From assembly GCA_965219125.1 (NCBI GenBank), contig CBDCMO010000002.1, forward strand, positions 992,001 to 1,056,000: a stretch of DNA of 64,000 nt, in the 5' to 3' direction. Source of the stretch: JBBSOK01 sp965219125 (GTDB lineage Bacteria > Bacteroidota > Bacteroidia > Flavobacteriales > Flavobacteriaceae). This document shows, piece after piece, positions 43,131-51,556 of this stretch (positions are counted from its first letter, which is position 1; each line of letters starts with the position of its first letter). The notes beneath the pieces were generated by a model. That model did no database searches. It was not told where the DNA came from and saw only the letters and a program-made list of their open reading frames with translations. A program made the position numbers and the translations under genes.

Positions 43131-44106
43131 CGACGAGCTACATTTTAACAACCGAATTCCGCTTGAAGATTTAAAAAATGCAGTCGGCGAAATTAAAAGA
43201 CAACTTGCAAAAATAATTGTTGGGCAAGAGGAATTTATCGAGCAATTAATTGTCTGTTTATTGGCAAACGGCCACGTTTTAATTGAAGGCGTTCCCGGAA
43301 TTGCAAAAACAATTACGGCAAAATTATTCGCAAAAACTTTGAAAACAGATTTCAGCCGAATACAATTTACGCCAGATTTAATGCCGAGCGATGTTTTGGG
43401 AACTAGCATTTTAAATATGAAATCTTCAGAATTTGAATTTAAAAAAGGTCCGACTTTTAGCAACGTAGTTTTAATTGACGAAATAAACCGCGCGCCAGCC
43501 AAAACCCAAGCCGCACTTTTTGAAGTGATGGAAGAACGCCAAATTACAATGGACGGCGAACGTTATTTAATGGAATATCCGTTTATGGTTCTAGCAACCC
43601 AAAACCCGATTGAGCAAGAAGGCACGTATGCTTTGCCCGAAGCACAATTGGACCGTTTTCTTTTTAAGGTAAAAGTTGGTTACCCAAAATTAGAAGATGA
43701 AGTAAACATTTTAAAATCGCACCACGCCAGAAAGCAGGCAAATCCAGAATCGGTAATTGAAGGTGTTTTAACGCCAGACGATTTAAAAAAATACCGCGAA
43801 CAAGTTCAAGAAATTATAATTGAAGAAAAGATTTTTTCTTACATCGCCCAGATTGTTGACAAAACGAGAAACCATCCACATTTATATTTAGGTGGTTCGC
43901 CACGAGCTTCTTTAGCAATTATGAATGCCGCAAAAGCTTATGCCGCAATAAACGGAAGGGATTTTGTAACGCCAGACGATATTAAAAAATCACTTTCACC
44001 CGTTTTAAGACACAGAATAATCCTTTCCCCAGAAAGAGAAATGGAAGGAATGACGCCGGAAACTGTGATAGATATGATTGCGCAATCGGTGGAAATACCA
44101 CGTTAA
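43108..44106 (+). CDS. MoxR family AAA+ ATPase
   Basis: 332 aa, single AAA+ module. Walker A GVPGIAKT at 61-68, Walker B VVLIDEINRAP (D124, E125), sensor 1 ATQNP (about 170), arginine finger region PEAQLDRFLFK, and the C-terminal sensor 2 lid with GGSPRASLAI. MoxR ATPases act as chaperones that assemble vWA/DUF58-type protein partners; here the DUF58 gene follows after a 265-nt repeat-containing gap. Overlaps the DUF4350 gene by 23 nt, so it is translationally coupled to it. Confidence 0.96.
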   Translation: MENPEIGNDELHFNNRIPLEDLKNAVGEIKRQLAKIIVGQEEFIEQLIVCLLANGHVLIEGVPGIAKTITAKLFAKTLKTDFSRIQFTPDLMPSDVLGTSILNMKSSEFEFKKGPTFSNVVLIDEINRAPAKTQAALFEVMEERQITMDGERYLMEYPFMVLATQNPIEQEGTYALPEAQLDRFLFKVKVGYPKLEDEVNILKSHHARKQANPESVIEGVLTPDDLKKYREQVQEIIIEEKIFSYIAQIVDKTRNHPHLYLGGSPRASLAIMNAAKAYAAINGRDFVTPDDIKKSLSPVLRHRIILSPEREMEGMTPETVIDMIAQSVEIPR

Positions 44107-44194
44107 AAAAAAGTTTGCAGTCGCAGTCGCAGTTTTCAGTAGAAAGTAAAAAGTATAAAGGCTCAAGATTAGTTAATTCAATACTTCGATACTT

Positions 44195-44296
44195 CGTTAT
44201 TCGTTATTCGTTATTAAATAATTTTAAAAATTTTTTAAACACACAAACAATTAAACTCCAAAACTCTAAACTCATAGACTCATAGACTCATAGACT
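44195..44296. repeat. Heptamer and octamer tandem repeats between moxR and DUF58 genes
   Basis: (CGTTATT)x3 at 44195-44215 and (CATAGACT)x3 at 44273-44296, with degenerate copies around them, in the 265-nt gap inside the operon. They lie 76-156 nt before the DUF58 start codon. Confidence 0.75.
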
Positions 44297-44371
44297 CAAA
44301 GCTCATAAACCCTAAACTAATCGACACATAAACTAATCGACTAATTCCAATTTCCTAATGCCCACAATTAA

Positions 44372-45703
44372 ATGCTAAATTTCCTAAAATCCTTCTACCT
44401 AACCGCTCGTTTTTTCTACGTAATGGCAGCGCTTGCCGTTTTGTTTTTGATGAGCTATTGGTTTAATGGTTTATATGGCATTGTTTGGATTTTATCTTTT
44501 GCGCTTATCGTTGCTATTTTATTTGAATTGAGCATGCTTTACAGTAAAACCGGTTTAAAAGGCGAACGTATTTTGCCTGAAAAGTTTTCGAATAGCGATA
44601 TGAATGAAGTTATCGTTCAACTTTTCAATACGCATCCTTTTAAAATTGAAGTTTCAATAATTGATGAAGTGCCTGTCCAATTTCAGAAGCGGGATTTTTT
44701 GAAGCATATTAAAATTGAGGGTAAAAATCGCAATACATTTCAATATGGCGTTAGACCAGTTGAACGTGGCGAATATGTTTTTGGCAATTTAAATTGTTAT
44801 GTGACTTCGGTAATTTGCCTTATAAAACGGAGGTATACCTTCAACAAAGAGCAAATGGTAAAAGTGTATCCTTCGTTTATTCAAATGAAGAAATATGACT
44901 TTTTGGCAATTGATAATCGGCTTTCACATATCGGTTTAAAGAAAATTAGACGCATTGGTCACACAATGGAGTTTGAACAGATTAAGGAATATGTAGTTGG
45001 CGATGATGTGCGAACGGTAAATTGGAAAGCCACTGCAAAACACGCTCGGTTAATGGTAAACCAATATCAAGACGAAAAAATGCAACCCGTTTTTTCGATT
45101 ATTGATACCAGTCGCGTAATGAAAATGCCTTTTAACGGCTTGAAATTGGTGGATTATGCCATAAACAGTGCGCTGGCTTTCAGTAACATTGCGCTAAAGA
45201 AAAGTGATAAAGTTGGCTTGGCAACCTTCAGCAACAAATTGGAAACCTTTATGCCTGCGGTTGCCAAGAAAACATATTTAAACACCATTCTTGAAAAGCT
45301 TTATAATATAGATTCACGGTTTTTAGATTCAGATTTTGGGGTGTTGCAAAGTTTGGTAAAACGCCAAATTACACATAGAAGTTTATTGTTACTTTATACA
45401 AATTTTGAACATATTTCTGCCTTGCACAGACAGCTACCATTTTTACAAGCCATCGCAAAAAAGCATGTTTTGGTTGTAATCTTCTTCGAAAACACCGAAT
45501 TAAAATCCCTATCTGAAACGCCAGCAAAAAACGTAAACGAAATCTTCGACCAAACCATTGCCCAGCAATTCGAACAAGATAAATTATTGATGGTTCGGGA
45601 ATTACAGCAAAGAGGCATACAAACTGTGCTTACTTCACCGGAAGATTTGACCGTAAATACCATTAATAAGTATTTGGAGATTAAAGCTCGGGGGTTGCTA
45701 TAA
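44372..45703 (+). CDS. DUF58 domain protein
   Basis: 443 aa. Two N-terminal membrane helices (about residues 8-28 and 33-52), then a beta-rich region, and from about 195 the DUF58 core with EYVVGDDVRTVNWKATAKH and PVFSIIDTSRVMKMPF (vWA-like DxS). DUF58 proteins are predicted vWA-like partners of MoxR ATPases. It closes the operon. The start is the ATG at 44372, following a low-complexity spacer. Confidence 0.92.
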   Translation: MLNFLKSFYLTARFFYVMAALAVLFLMSYWFNGLYGIVWILSFALIVAILFELSMLYSKTGLKGERILPEKFSNSDMNEVIVQLFNTHPFKIEVSIIDEVPVQFQKRDFLKHIKIEGKNRNTFQYGVRPVERGEYVFGNLNCYVTSVICLIKRRYTFNKEQMVKVYPSFIQMKKYDFLAIDNRLSHIGLKKIRRIGHTMEFEQIKEYVVGDDVRTVNWKATAKHARLMVNQYQDEKMQPVFSIIDTSRVMKMPFNGLKLVDYAINSALAFSNIALKKSDKVGLATFSNKLETFMPAVAKKTYLNTILEKLYNIDSRFLDSDFGVLQSLVKRQITHRSLLLLYTNFEHISALHRQLPFLQAIAKKHVLVVIFFENTELKSLSETPAKNVNEIFDQTIAQQFEQDKLLMVRELQQRGIQTVLTSPEDLTVNTINKYLEIKARGLL

Positions 45704-45889
45704 ACTGTAGCGTATTTAATTTTATAAAATTACATATTCGTTAAGTTAAACTCTGACTACAACTCAATTTACTTCATTTACACAACTCATCACAAAATTC
45801 TAACACTTCAGTAGTTTCTTGTTTTATAGAGATTAGAAATTTATGACCTTTACATTATAATATTTCAATAAAACTAAAAACTCAACTTT

Positions 45890-46321
45890 ATGAAAACACT
45901 TATTTTATCAATCAGCCTAATTATAACTTCAATGTTTATGAAAGCTCAGAACGAAATTACTTCAGCAGAAAAAGGCACAACTATTACGGTAACAATTCCT
46001 ACCCAAAGCAATGAAGGAAATATAAAACTCGGTTTATATACTGAAGATGTATTTATGGTTGCCGCACCAACAATGGCTTTAACTGCTGAAATTGTAGACG
46101 GAAAAGCAACAGCCGTTTTTGAAAATGTACCGCAAGGGCAATATGCAGTGCTTTTATATCAAGATAAAAATAACAACAAAAAAATGGATTTTGAGCCAAC
46201 TGGAATGCCAAGCGAACCGTACGGAAGTTCAAACAACGTAATGAGTATGGGCCCTCCAAATTGGATGGACACAAGTTTTACAGTTAAAGATTCACCAATT
46301 GTAATGGAAATACGGATGTAA
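45890..46321 (+). CDS. DUF2141 secreted protein
   Basis: 143 aa with a signal peptide (cleavage near KAQ, residues 18-20). The mature part is a DUF2141 beta sandwich: NIKLGLYT, VFENVPQGQYAVLLYQDKNNNKKMDF and the GMPSEPYGSSN loop are typical of the family. Function unknown; probably periplasmic. Own spacer upstream and a hairpin terminator downstream, so monocistronic. Confidence 0.88.
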   Translation: MKTLILSISLIITSMFMKAQNEITSAEKGTTITVTIPTQSNEGNIKLGLYTEDVFMVAAPTMALTAEIVDGKATAVFENVPQGQYAVLLYQDKNNNKKMDFEPTGMPSEPYGSSNNVMSMGPPNWMDTSFTVKDSPIVMEIRM

Positions 46322-46363
46322 CTTAATGCTAAATTAAGAGATCGGAATTAATACTGAAATTAG

Positions 46364-46399
46364 AATCACGAATTCCTAAAATGGCTTCGTGATTTTTTT
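46364..46399 (+). terminator. Intrinsic terminator after DUF2141 gene
   Basis: Stem AATCACGAA / TTCGTGATT (46364-46372, 46386-46394) followed by T-run, 42 nt after the stop codon. Confidence 0.85.
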
Positions 46400-46453
46400 G
46401 TATAATTAAAATCTTCAATTAAAAGTTCTGGTATAAGATTAATCAATAATGTG

Positions 46454-46461
46454 TAAATTTG
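46454..46461 (+). promoter_or_regulatory. -7 promoter box for oxyR
   Basis: TAAATTTG, exact TAnnTTTG, 22 nt before the ATG at 46484; predicted leader about 16 nt. Confidence 0.6.
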
Positions 46462-46483
46462 AATCACATTTTATTTTATAGAA

Positions 46484-47422
46484 ATGACGATAACACAACT
46501 TAAATATGTTTTGGCCGTAGCCGAACATCAAAATTTTACGCGTGCTGCTGAAAAAACATTCGTAACGCAACCAACTTTGAGTATGCAAATACAAAAGTTG
46601 GAAGACGAATTGGATATTTTAATCTTCGATCGTAGCAAAAAACCTATCGAACTTACTGATATTGGTCGAAAAATTGTAAACCAAGCGCAAAACATAGTCA
46701 ATGAAGCTGAACGAATGCAAGATGTTGTAGACCAGCAAAAAGGATTTATTGGCGGCGATTTTAAATTGGGAATTATCTCAACCGTTATGCCCACACTTTT
46801 ACCGATGTTTCTTAAAAACTTTACCAATAAATATCCAAAAGTGCATTTACATATTCAAGAGTTAACAACGGACGAGATTATTTCTCAACTATACGAAGGT
46901 CATTTAGATGCTGCCATTGCGGCAACACCACTTAATAATGAAAAAATTAAGGAGCGACCACTTTATTACGAACCGTTTGTTGGCTATATTCCACAAAATC
47001 ATAGACTTCATAATCATAAAAAAATTGAAAGTACTGATCTTGATTTGGAAGATATTTTGCTATTGGAAGACGGCCATTGTTTTAGGGACGGCGTAATTAA
47101 TTTATGCAAGACTTCAAAAAACAACAATGAATCTTTCCAACTGCAAAGCGGTAGTTTTGAAACACTTATAAAACTGAGCAATGAAGGTTTGGGTATGACA
47201 CTTTTACCCTATTTGCACACATTGGATCTTGGAGAAAATATGAAAATAAATTTGAGATATTTTCAAGAGCCTTCGCCAGCAAGAGAAGTGAGTTTAATCT
47301 ATAATAAAAGTGAATTAAAGATGCAAATAATAAATGCACTACAAGACGTTATTGCCGGGGTAATAAGAGGCGCAATTGCATTTCAGGATGTGAAAATAAT
47401 AAGTCCACTTTCCAAAAAATAG
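46484..47422 (+). CDS. oxyR: OxyR, hydrogen-peroxide-sensing LysR-type regulator
   Basis: 312 aa. LysR winged helix-turn-helix at residues 1-60 (FTRAAEKTFVTQPTLSMQIQKLE), then an effector domain. The redox cysteines fall at C199 and C208 in LLEDGHCFRDGVINLCK, the same numbers as in E. coli OxyR; peroxide forms a disulfide there and switches on catalase/peroxidase genes. No peroxidase gene is adjacent. Promoter box just upstream. Confidence 0.95.
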   Translation: MTITQLKYVLAVAEHQNFTRAAEKTFVTQPTLSMQIQKLEDELDILIFDRSKKPIELTDIGRKIVNQAQNIVNEAERMQDVVDQQKGFIGGDFKLGIISTVMPTLLPMFLKNFTNKYPKVHLHIQELTTDEIISQLYEGHLDAAIAATPLNNEKIKERPLYYEPFVGYIPQNHRLHNHKKIESTDLDLEDILLLEDGHCFRDGVINLCKTSKNNNESFQLQSGSFETLIKLSNEGLGMTLLPYLHTLDLGENMKINLRYFQEPSPAREVSLIYNKSELKMQIINALQDVIAGVIRGAIAFQDVKIISPLSKK

Positions 47423-47438
47423 GAAGATATTGTTCTTC

Positions 47439-47478
47439 AAAAAAATTCCCTTCAAATATCATTGAAGGGAATTTTTTC
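47439..47478. terminator. Bidirectional terminator between oxyR and 65-aa gene
   Basis: Long stem AAAAATTCCCTTCAA / TTGAAGGGAATTTTT (47441-47455, 47462-47476) with A/T tracts on both sides; serves convergent genes. Confidence 0.88.
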
Positions 47479-47482
47479 TTTT

Positions 47483-47680
47483 TCAAGGATTAAGATAAAT
47501 CAAACATTGATTTAACTGTGGGTTCTGCTGTATGAGAGAATTAACCCAAATTCTTAGCTCCTCAACTTCGTAAGGGAGTAAACGGGTTAATGCTTTTTTT
47601 AACTCTTTGCAGAACAAATTAACATCAAAACTTACTTTGCTAAGTACAGCTTTGGTATAATCGTACATTGCTCTAGCCAT
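47483..47680 (-). CDS. Small conserved flavobacterial protein, function unknown
   Basis: 65 aa starting MARAMYDYTKAVLSKVSFD, with a compact helical pattern (FCKELKKALTRLLPYEVEELRIWV). No signal peptide or membrane helix; net charge mildly basic. I recall nearly identical small proteins in other Flavobacteriaceae but no function. It is convergent with oxyR and shares its terminator. A TAAAGATA element (7 of 8 bases, 47742-47749) lies upstream as a possible -7 box. Confidence 0.7.
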   Translation of the reverse strand: MARAMYDYTKAVLSKVSFDVNLFCKELKKALTRLLPYEVEELRIWVNSLIQQNPQLNQCLIYLNP

Positions 47681-47893
47681 TGTTAACTTAATTAATTTGG
47701 TTTAAGTAGCAGTGTTGAATAGGCTTTTGATTTTTGTTTTTTAAAGATAGTGAAAAAATTGACGCACCTTTATATTTTTCAAAAAAATAAATAATAGTTA
47801 ATCTAAAATTATAAACACAGAAAAAGTAAATTTTGAATTAATTGTGTAAAACATTGATTTTAAAAAAATAGAAGGTTCAAATTGCTAAAATCG

Positions 47894-48355
47894 TTATTTA
47901 GATAATTTTACTTTTAGCGTCCATTCAAATTCGAATACACTTACCGAATCATCTTTTTCATCTTTGCCTTCGGCAAGCATCCAGCACGTTTGGCCTTCAT
48001 TTGTTTTTATGCATAAATTTATTGCATCTTGTAATTTTTTGCCATCGTTGCACGTAAATATTATTCTGCCTTTCGCTTTTTTGGTGAAAGTAGCTTTGTT
48101 ATTTGCAACCAGCATAGAAATTGCCAAACCACTTTCCTTAATTTTTTTCATTACCAAAGTTCCGGTACTTAATTCTGCCGCCATTCCTTGTACTGCCCAA
48201 AACATACTTTTAAAAGGATTCTGATTAATCCATCTATATTTAACTGTGGTAATACATTCCTCTTGAGAAATACTTTTAACCCGAACCCCACAAAAATATG
48301 CAGCTGGTAATTTGAGCATTAAAAAAGTATTTATCTTTCCGTTGGTAAGTTTCAT
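47894..48355 (-). CDS. DUF4442 hotdog-fold protein
   Basis: 153 aa from the ATG at 48355 (MKLTNGKINTFLMLKLPAAY); an in-frame ATG at 48373 is less likely. The hotdog signature is present: VKYRWINQNPFKSMFWAVQGMAAELSTG, where relatives keep the asparagine and the long helix. Many such proteins are thioesterase-like; the acid catalytic residue is not evident, so activity is uncertain. Not in an operon with neighbours. Confidence 0.8.
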   Translation of the reverse strand: MKLTNGKINTFLMLKLPAAYFCGVRVKSISQEECITTVKYRWINQNPFKSMFWAVQGMAAELSTGTLVMKKIKESGLAISMLVANNKATFTKKAKGRIIFTCNDGKKLQDAINLCIKTNEGQTCWMLAEGKDEKDDSVSVFEFEWTLKVKLSK

Positions 48356-48666
48356 AACTAAAAGCGTCTGCACGAAGATATTATTATATTGAAAAAAGAA
48401 TACGAATATATTCTAAATTGGCAAAGATTCTTCTGATATAAAAGCTAAAATACTAAGATAGCAAATTACTCATTCAAAAATATTTTTAAATTTATAAAGA
48501 TATAAATAGACAGAATAATATTGTATTGAGTTGATATACAATTAATTAAAACCTTATAAATTAAATTTATCAAAATAATAAGAAGTTAATTTTATGTTAA
48601 TTTTAGTACTATGCGTAACACACTACCTTTTTTAAGACATATATTTGTATAAGAAATTAATAAGCT
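48356..48666. other. 311-nt AT-rich spacer
   Basis: Divergent gap between the DUF4442 and DUF4870 genes. Apart from the -7 box at 48640-48647 I see only AT-rich sequence, with no strong hairpin, repeat or small reading frame that I can support. Confidence 0.6.
48640..48647 (+). promoter_or_regulatory. -7 promoter box for the DUF4870-PadR-PspC cluster
   Basis: TATATTTG, exact TAnnTTTG, 19 nt before the ATG at 48667; predicted leader about 13 nt. Confidence 0.6.
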
Positions 48667-49188
48667 ATGGAAACTATATCACCAAATAACACCCTTTCAA
48701 TAACGGCAAGTAACAAAAATGTTGCTGCACTTATTCATCTTTCTACATTTTCAAAATATTTTATTCCCTTCGGAAATTTTATTGCTCCTATACTATTATG
48801 GACAACAAATAGAGACAATATTTTTGTAGATGAACACGGAAAGCAGGCAATTAATTTTCAATTAAGCATTTTAGTTTATATGCTTTTAATTGGAATATTA
48901 TGTATCCCATTTGTAATAATAATGGCAGGAGATTTTATTAATTTAATTGAATTGTTTGATAGAAGTAACCATAATATTCAACTTTCTGAAATAAAGAATA
49001 TTTCAGGATACATAGTACTGGGCGCAATTGTCGGACTGCTATTTTTAGGACTATTATTTTTTGAACTTTATGCGGTAATAAACGCAAGCATTCACGCAAA
49101 TAGAGGAGAGAATTACAAATATCCATTTTGCATACCATTCATCAAAACTAATCAACTTAATCAATCAAAAAATGAGCAATTTATTTAA
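48667..49188 (+). CDS. DUF4870 membrane protein
   Basis: 173 aa with four predicted helices. HLSTFSKYFIPFGNFIAPILLW and FVDEHGKQAINFQLSILVY are the conserved DUF4870 blocks; the protein is probably an integral membrane component of unknown role. Its last 17 nt overlap the start of a 60-aa gene. First gene of the plus-strand cluster leading to PspC. Confidence 0.87.
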   Translation: METISPNNTLSITASNKNVAALIHLSTFSKYFIPFGNFIAPILLWTTNRDNIFVDEHGKQAINFQLSILVYMLLIGILCIPFVIIMAGDFINLIELFDRSNHNIQLSEIKNISGYIVLGAIVGLLFLGLLFFELYAVINASIHANRGENYKYPFCIPFIKTNQLNQSKNEQFI

Positions 49189-49354
49189 CCTATTACTTGC
49201 ATTTGTACTCAGCATTTTAAGTGCAGAAGCAGCGCACAGCAATGAGACCGTTGCGCAAACTAACACTATAATCTGCGAACAGCAGCTACATTGTAAAGCA
49301 GATCTTAACAATTTAGGTTTTCTGGAAGAAACAACTAGAATTATAAAAAATTGA
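49172..49354 (+). CDS. Small exported peptide between DUF4870 and PadR genes
   Basis: 60 aa with a signal-peptide-like N-terminus (LFNLLLAFVLSILSAEAAHS) and two cysteines (C35, C41) in the mature part. It overlaps the upstream gene by 17 nt and stops 3 nt before the PadR start, so it fills the space exactly and is probably translated by coupling. I do not recognise a family. A real gene is supported mainly by this tight packing. Confidence 0.55.
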   Translation: MSNLFNLLLAFVLSILSAEAAHSNETVAQTNTIICEQQLHCKADLNNLGFLEETTRIIKN

Positions 49355-49357
49355 AAT

Positions 49358-49687
49358 ATGAATATTGAAAACACAAAAGCGCAGATGCGAAAAGGAGTGC
49401 TAGAGTACTGCATTCTTTCTATCTTAAAAGATGGCGAAGCATATACATCAGACATTTTGGATACGCTAAAAGATGCAAAAATGCTGGTGGTTGAAGGTAC
49501 AATTTATCCGTTATTAACCAGACTGAAAAATGCGGGATTGCTAGCATATCGGTGGGAAGAAAGTACTGGCGGACCGCCACGAAAGTATTACGACCTCACC
49601 GAAACCGGAAAACAATTTTTACTAGAATTAGACACCACTTGGGACGAATTACGCCAAGCGGTAAATAAAGTAACCAGCCAAAACTAA
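49358..49687 (+). CDS. PadR family transcriptional regulator
   Basis: 109 aa, single PadR winged-helix domain (LEYCILSILKDGEAYTSDILDTL ... VEGTIYPLLTRLKNAGLL ... GPPRKYYDLTETG). The compact subfamily of PadR proteins often sits next to PspC genes and senses small molecules or membrane-active compounds. It ends 5 nt before the PspC gene, so it likely controls this cluster itself. Confidence 0.93.
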   Translation: MNIENTKAQMRKGVLEYCILSILKDGEAYTSDILDTLKDAKMLVVEGTIYPLLTRLKNAGLLAYRWEESTGGPPRKYYDLTETGKQFLLELDTTWDELRQAVNKVTSQN

Positions 49688-49692
49688 ACAAA

Positions 49693-51522
49693 ATGAAAAA
49701 GACAGTAAACATAAATTTAGCCGGAACCCTTTTCCACATAGATGAAGACGCTTTTGGCAAGTTAACACGATATCTTGATGCTATTAGAGCCTCAATAAAA
49801 GACCCGATCGGTGCAGATGAAATAATTAAGGATATTGAAGCAAGAATTGCCGAATTATTTTCCGAAAAAGTTGCAAGTTCTGCCCAAGTTGTTTCATTAA
49901 AAGAGCTTGATGAAGTAATCGCGGTTATGGGACAACCTGAAGATTATAGTGTAGATGAAGAAATTTTTGAAGATGAACCAACAACTGAAAAATCGTACAG
50001 AAATTCACTTTCCAACGCTGGACACAAGCAATTGTTTCGTGATATAGACAATAAAATAGTGAGCGGTGTCTCCTCAGGAATTGGTCATTATTTTGGAATA
50101 GATGCAATCTGGGTTCGTTTAAGCTGGGTGCTTTTGGTAATTGCCGGTTTTGGATCACCAATTCTTGTTTACATTTTATTTTGGATTATTGTTCCTGCCG
50201 CTGAAACCACTTCAGAAAAATTGAAGATGACTGGCGTTCCCATCAATATTTCGAATATTGAAAAAAAGTTTAAAGAAGGATACGAGAATGTAGCTGACAG
50301 AGTAAAAAATATGGATTACGATAAATATGGTCGTCAAATAAAACAAGGAACGGCTGGTTTTTTTGATACGTTAGCCACGCTTTTTGTTACCATTTTTAAA
50401 GTATTGGGCAAAGTAATAGGCGTGTTCGTAATATTAATAGCAATTGGCGTATTAATTTCTCTAGTTGTTGGGTTCTTCACCATTGGAAGCATCGATATTT
50501 GGGGCACAGGAGAGATAATGGATTATGTAGAAATTGCCAACGTAACCAACGCACCCATTTGGCTGGTATCTATCTTGAGTATGTTGGCCGTTGGCATCCC
50601 ATTTTTCGTATTACTTATTTTAGGTTTAAAATTATTGGTAACCAATTTAAAATCTATAGGCAGACCAGCAAAAATAGTGTTGCTTTTAGTTTGGATTGCG
50701 TCACTTATTGGCCTCGGAATTTTAGGAATGCGCTTAGCAACTGAAAGGGCTTACGACGGTCAATTTTTAGTACAAAACAATCTAAATGTAAAGACTGGCG
50801 ATACGCTACAAATAGCAATGCTAGCAGATGCAACTTACGAAAGAGAGGTTTACAGAGATAGCGAAATGAACATTAAATACGACACAAACCAGCAAAAGCA
50901 GTTGTATTCAAACAATATTGCAGTACACATTAGAAGTACAAATGATAGTATTGGCAGAATTGAAATAGAGAAAAAGGCGGAAGGAAACAGTTTTTTACAA
51001 GCCAAGAAAAATGCTGAAGATATTAAATATGAATATGTTCTGAAAGGAGATAAATTAAATTTAAACGGCTTTTTTCTAACAAATCCGGCAAACAAATTTA
51101 GAGAGCAAGAAATTGACATTTTCATTTATTTACCCGTTGGCACGATAGTTTATTCCGAAGAAAATGCAAAATCATTTATTCAGGGTTTCTCCGAAAATGA
51201 TAATTCGGGTTATAAACAAGTAGGACATTATGTTCGTATTCTTCAAAATGAAAGTGAATGTCTGGATTGCCCGGCAGATATAATTAATGATAACGAAAAT
51301 ACACTTGAAGATGAAGTAAACGAAGAAATTTCAGATTCATTATCCACTGTTGATTCTAACAATGCAAGTTGGGAAGATGAAGTAAATTCAAAATTAAAAG
51401 ATAATGGCCAATTTCAAAAAACAGCTAAAGAGGAAAAAAATCACATTAAATTAGATGGAGAAGGCTTAGAAATTAAAGTACAAAACAGTAAAGACACCGT
51501 AAATATAAAAATCGGCGGTTAA
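49693..51522 (+). CDS. PspC domain membrane protein
   Basis: 609 aa. N-terminal helical domain (about 1-95; KTVNINLAGTLFHIDEDAF, DIEARIAELF) of the type seen in PadR-linked proteins, PspC domain at about 115-172 (GVSSGIGHYFGIDAIWVRLSWVLLV...YILFWIIVP), then further membrane helices (about 240-345) and a large outside domain rich in beta strands, ending in an acidic coiled-like tail with IKIGG. PspC proteins take part in envelope-stress responses. Clustered with PadR and the head-GIN lipoprotein. Confidence 0.92.
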   Translation: MKKTVNINLAGTLFHIDEDAFGKLTRYLDAIRASIKDPIGADEIIKDIEARIAELFSEKVASSAQVVSLKELDEVIAVMGQPEDYSVDEEIFEDEPTTEKSYRNSLSNAGHKQLFRDIDNKIVSGVSSGIGHYFGIDAIWVRLSWVLLVIAGFGSPILVYILFWIIVPAAETTSEKLKMTGVPINISNIEKKFKEGYENVADRVKNMDYDKYGRQIKQGTAGFFDTLATLFVTIFKVLGKVIGVFVILIAIGVLISLVVGFFTIGSIDIWGTGEIMDYVEIANVTNAPIWLVSILSMLAVGIPFFVLLILGLKLLVTNLKSIGRPAKIVLLLVWIASLIGLGILGMRLATERAYDGQFLVQNNLNVKTGDTLQIAMLADATYEREVYRDSEMNIKYDTNQQKQLYSNNIAVHIRSTNDSIGRIEIEKKAEGNSFLQAKKNAEDIKYEYVLKGDKLNLNGFFLTNPANKFREQEIDIFIYLPVGTIVYSEENAKSFIQGFSENDNSGYKQVGHYVRILQNESECLDCPADIINDNENTLEDEVNEEISDSLSTVDSNNASWEDEVNSKLKDNGQFQKTAKEEKNHIKLDGEGLEIKVQNSKDTVNIKIGG

Positions 51523-51556
51523 CTAAATCCAACTAACTAAAACCAAATATATTATT

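Noticed and set aside
47681..47893. Possible small RNA in the gap between the 65-aa gene and DUF4442 gene
   Set aside because: No strong hairpin with U-run or promoter pair could be found by eye; only a near-consensus -7 box for the 65-aa gene.
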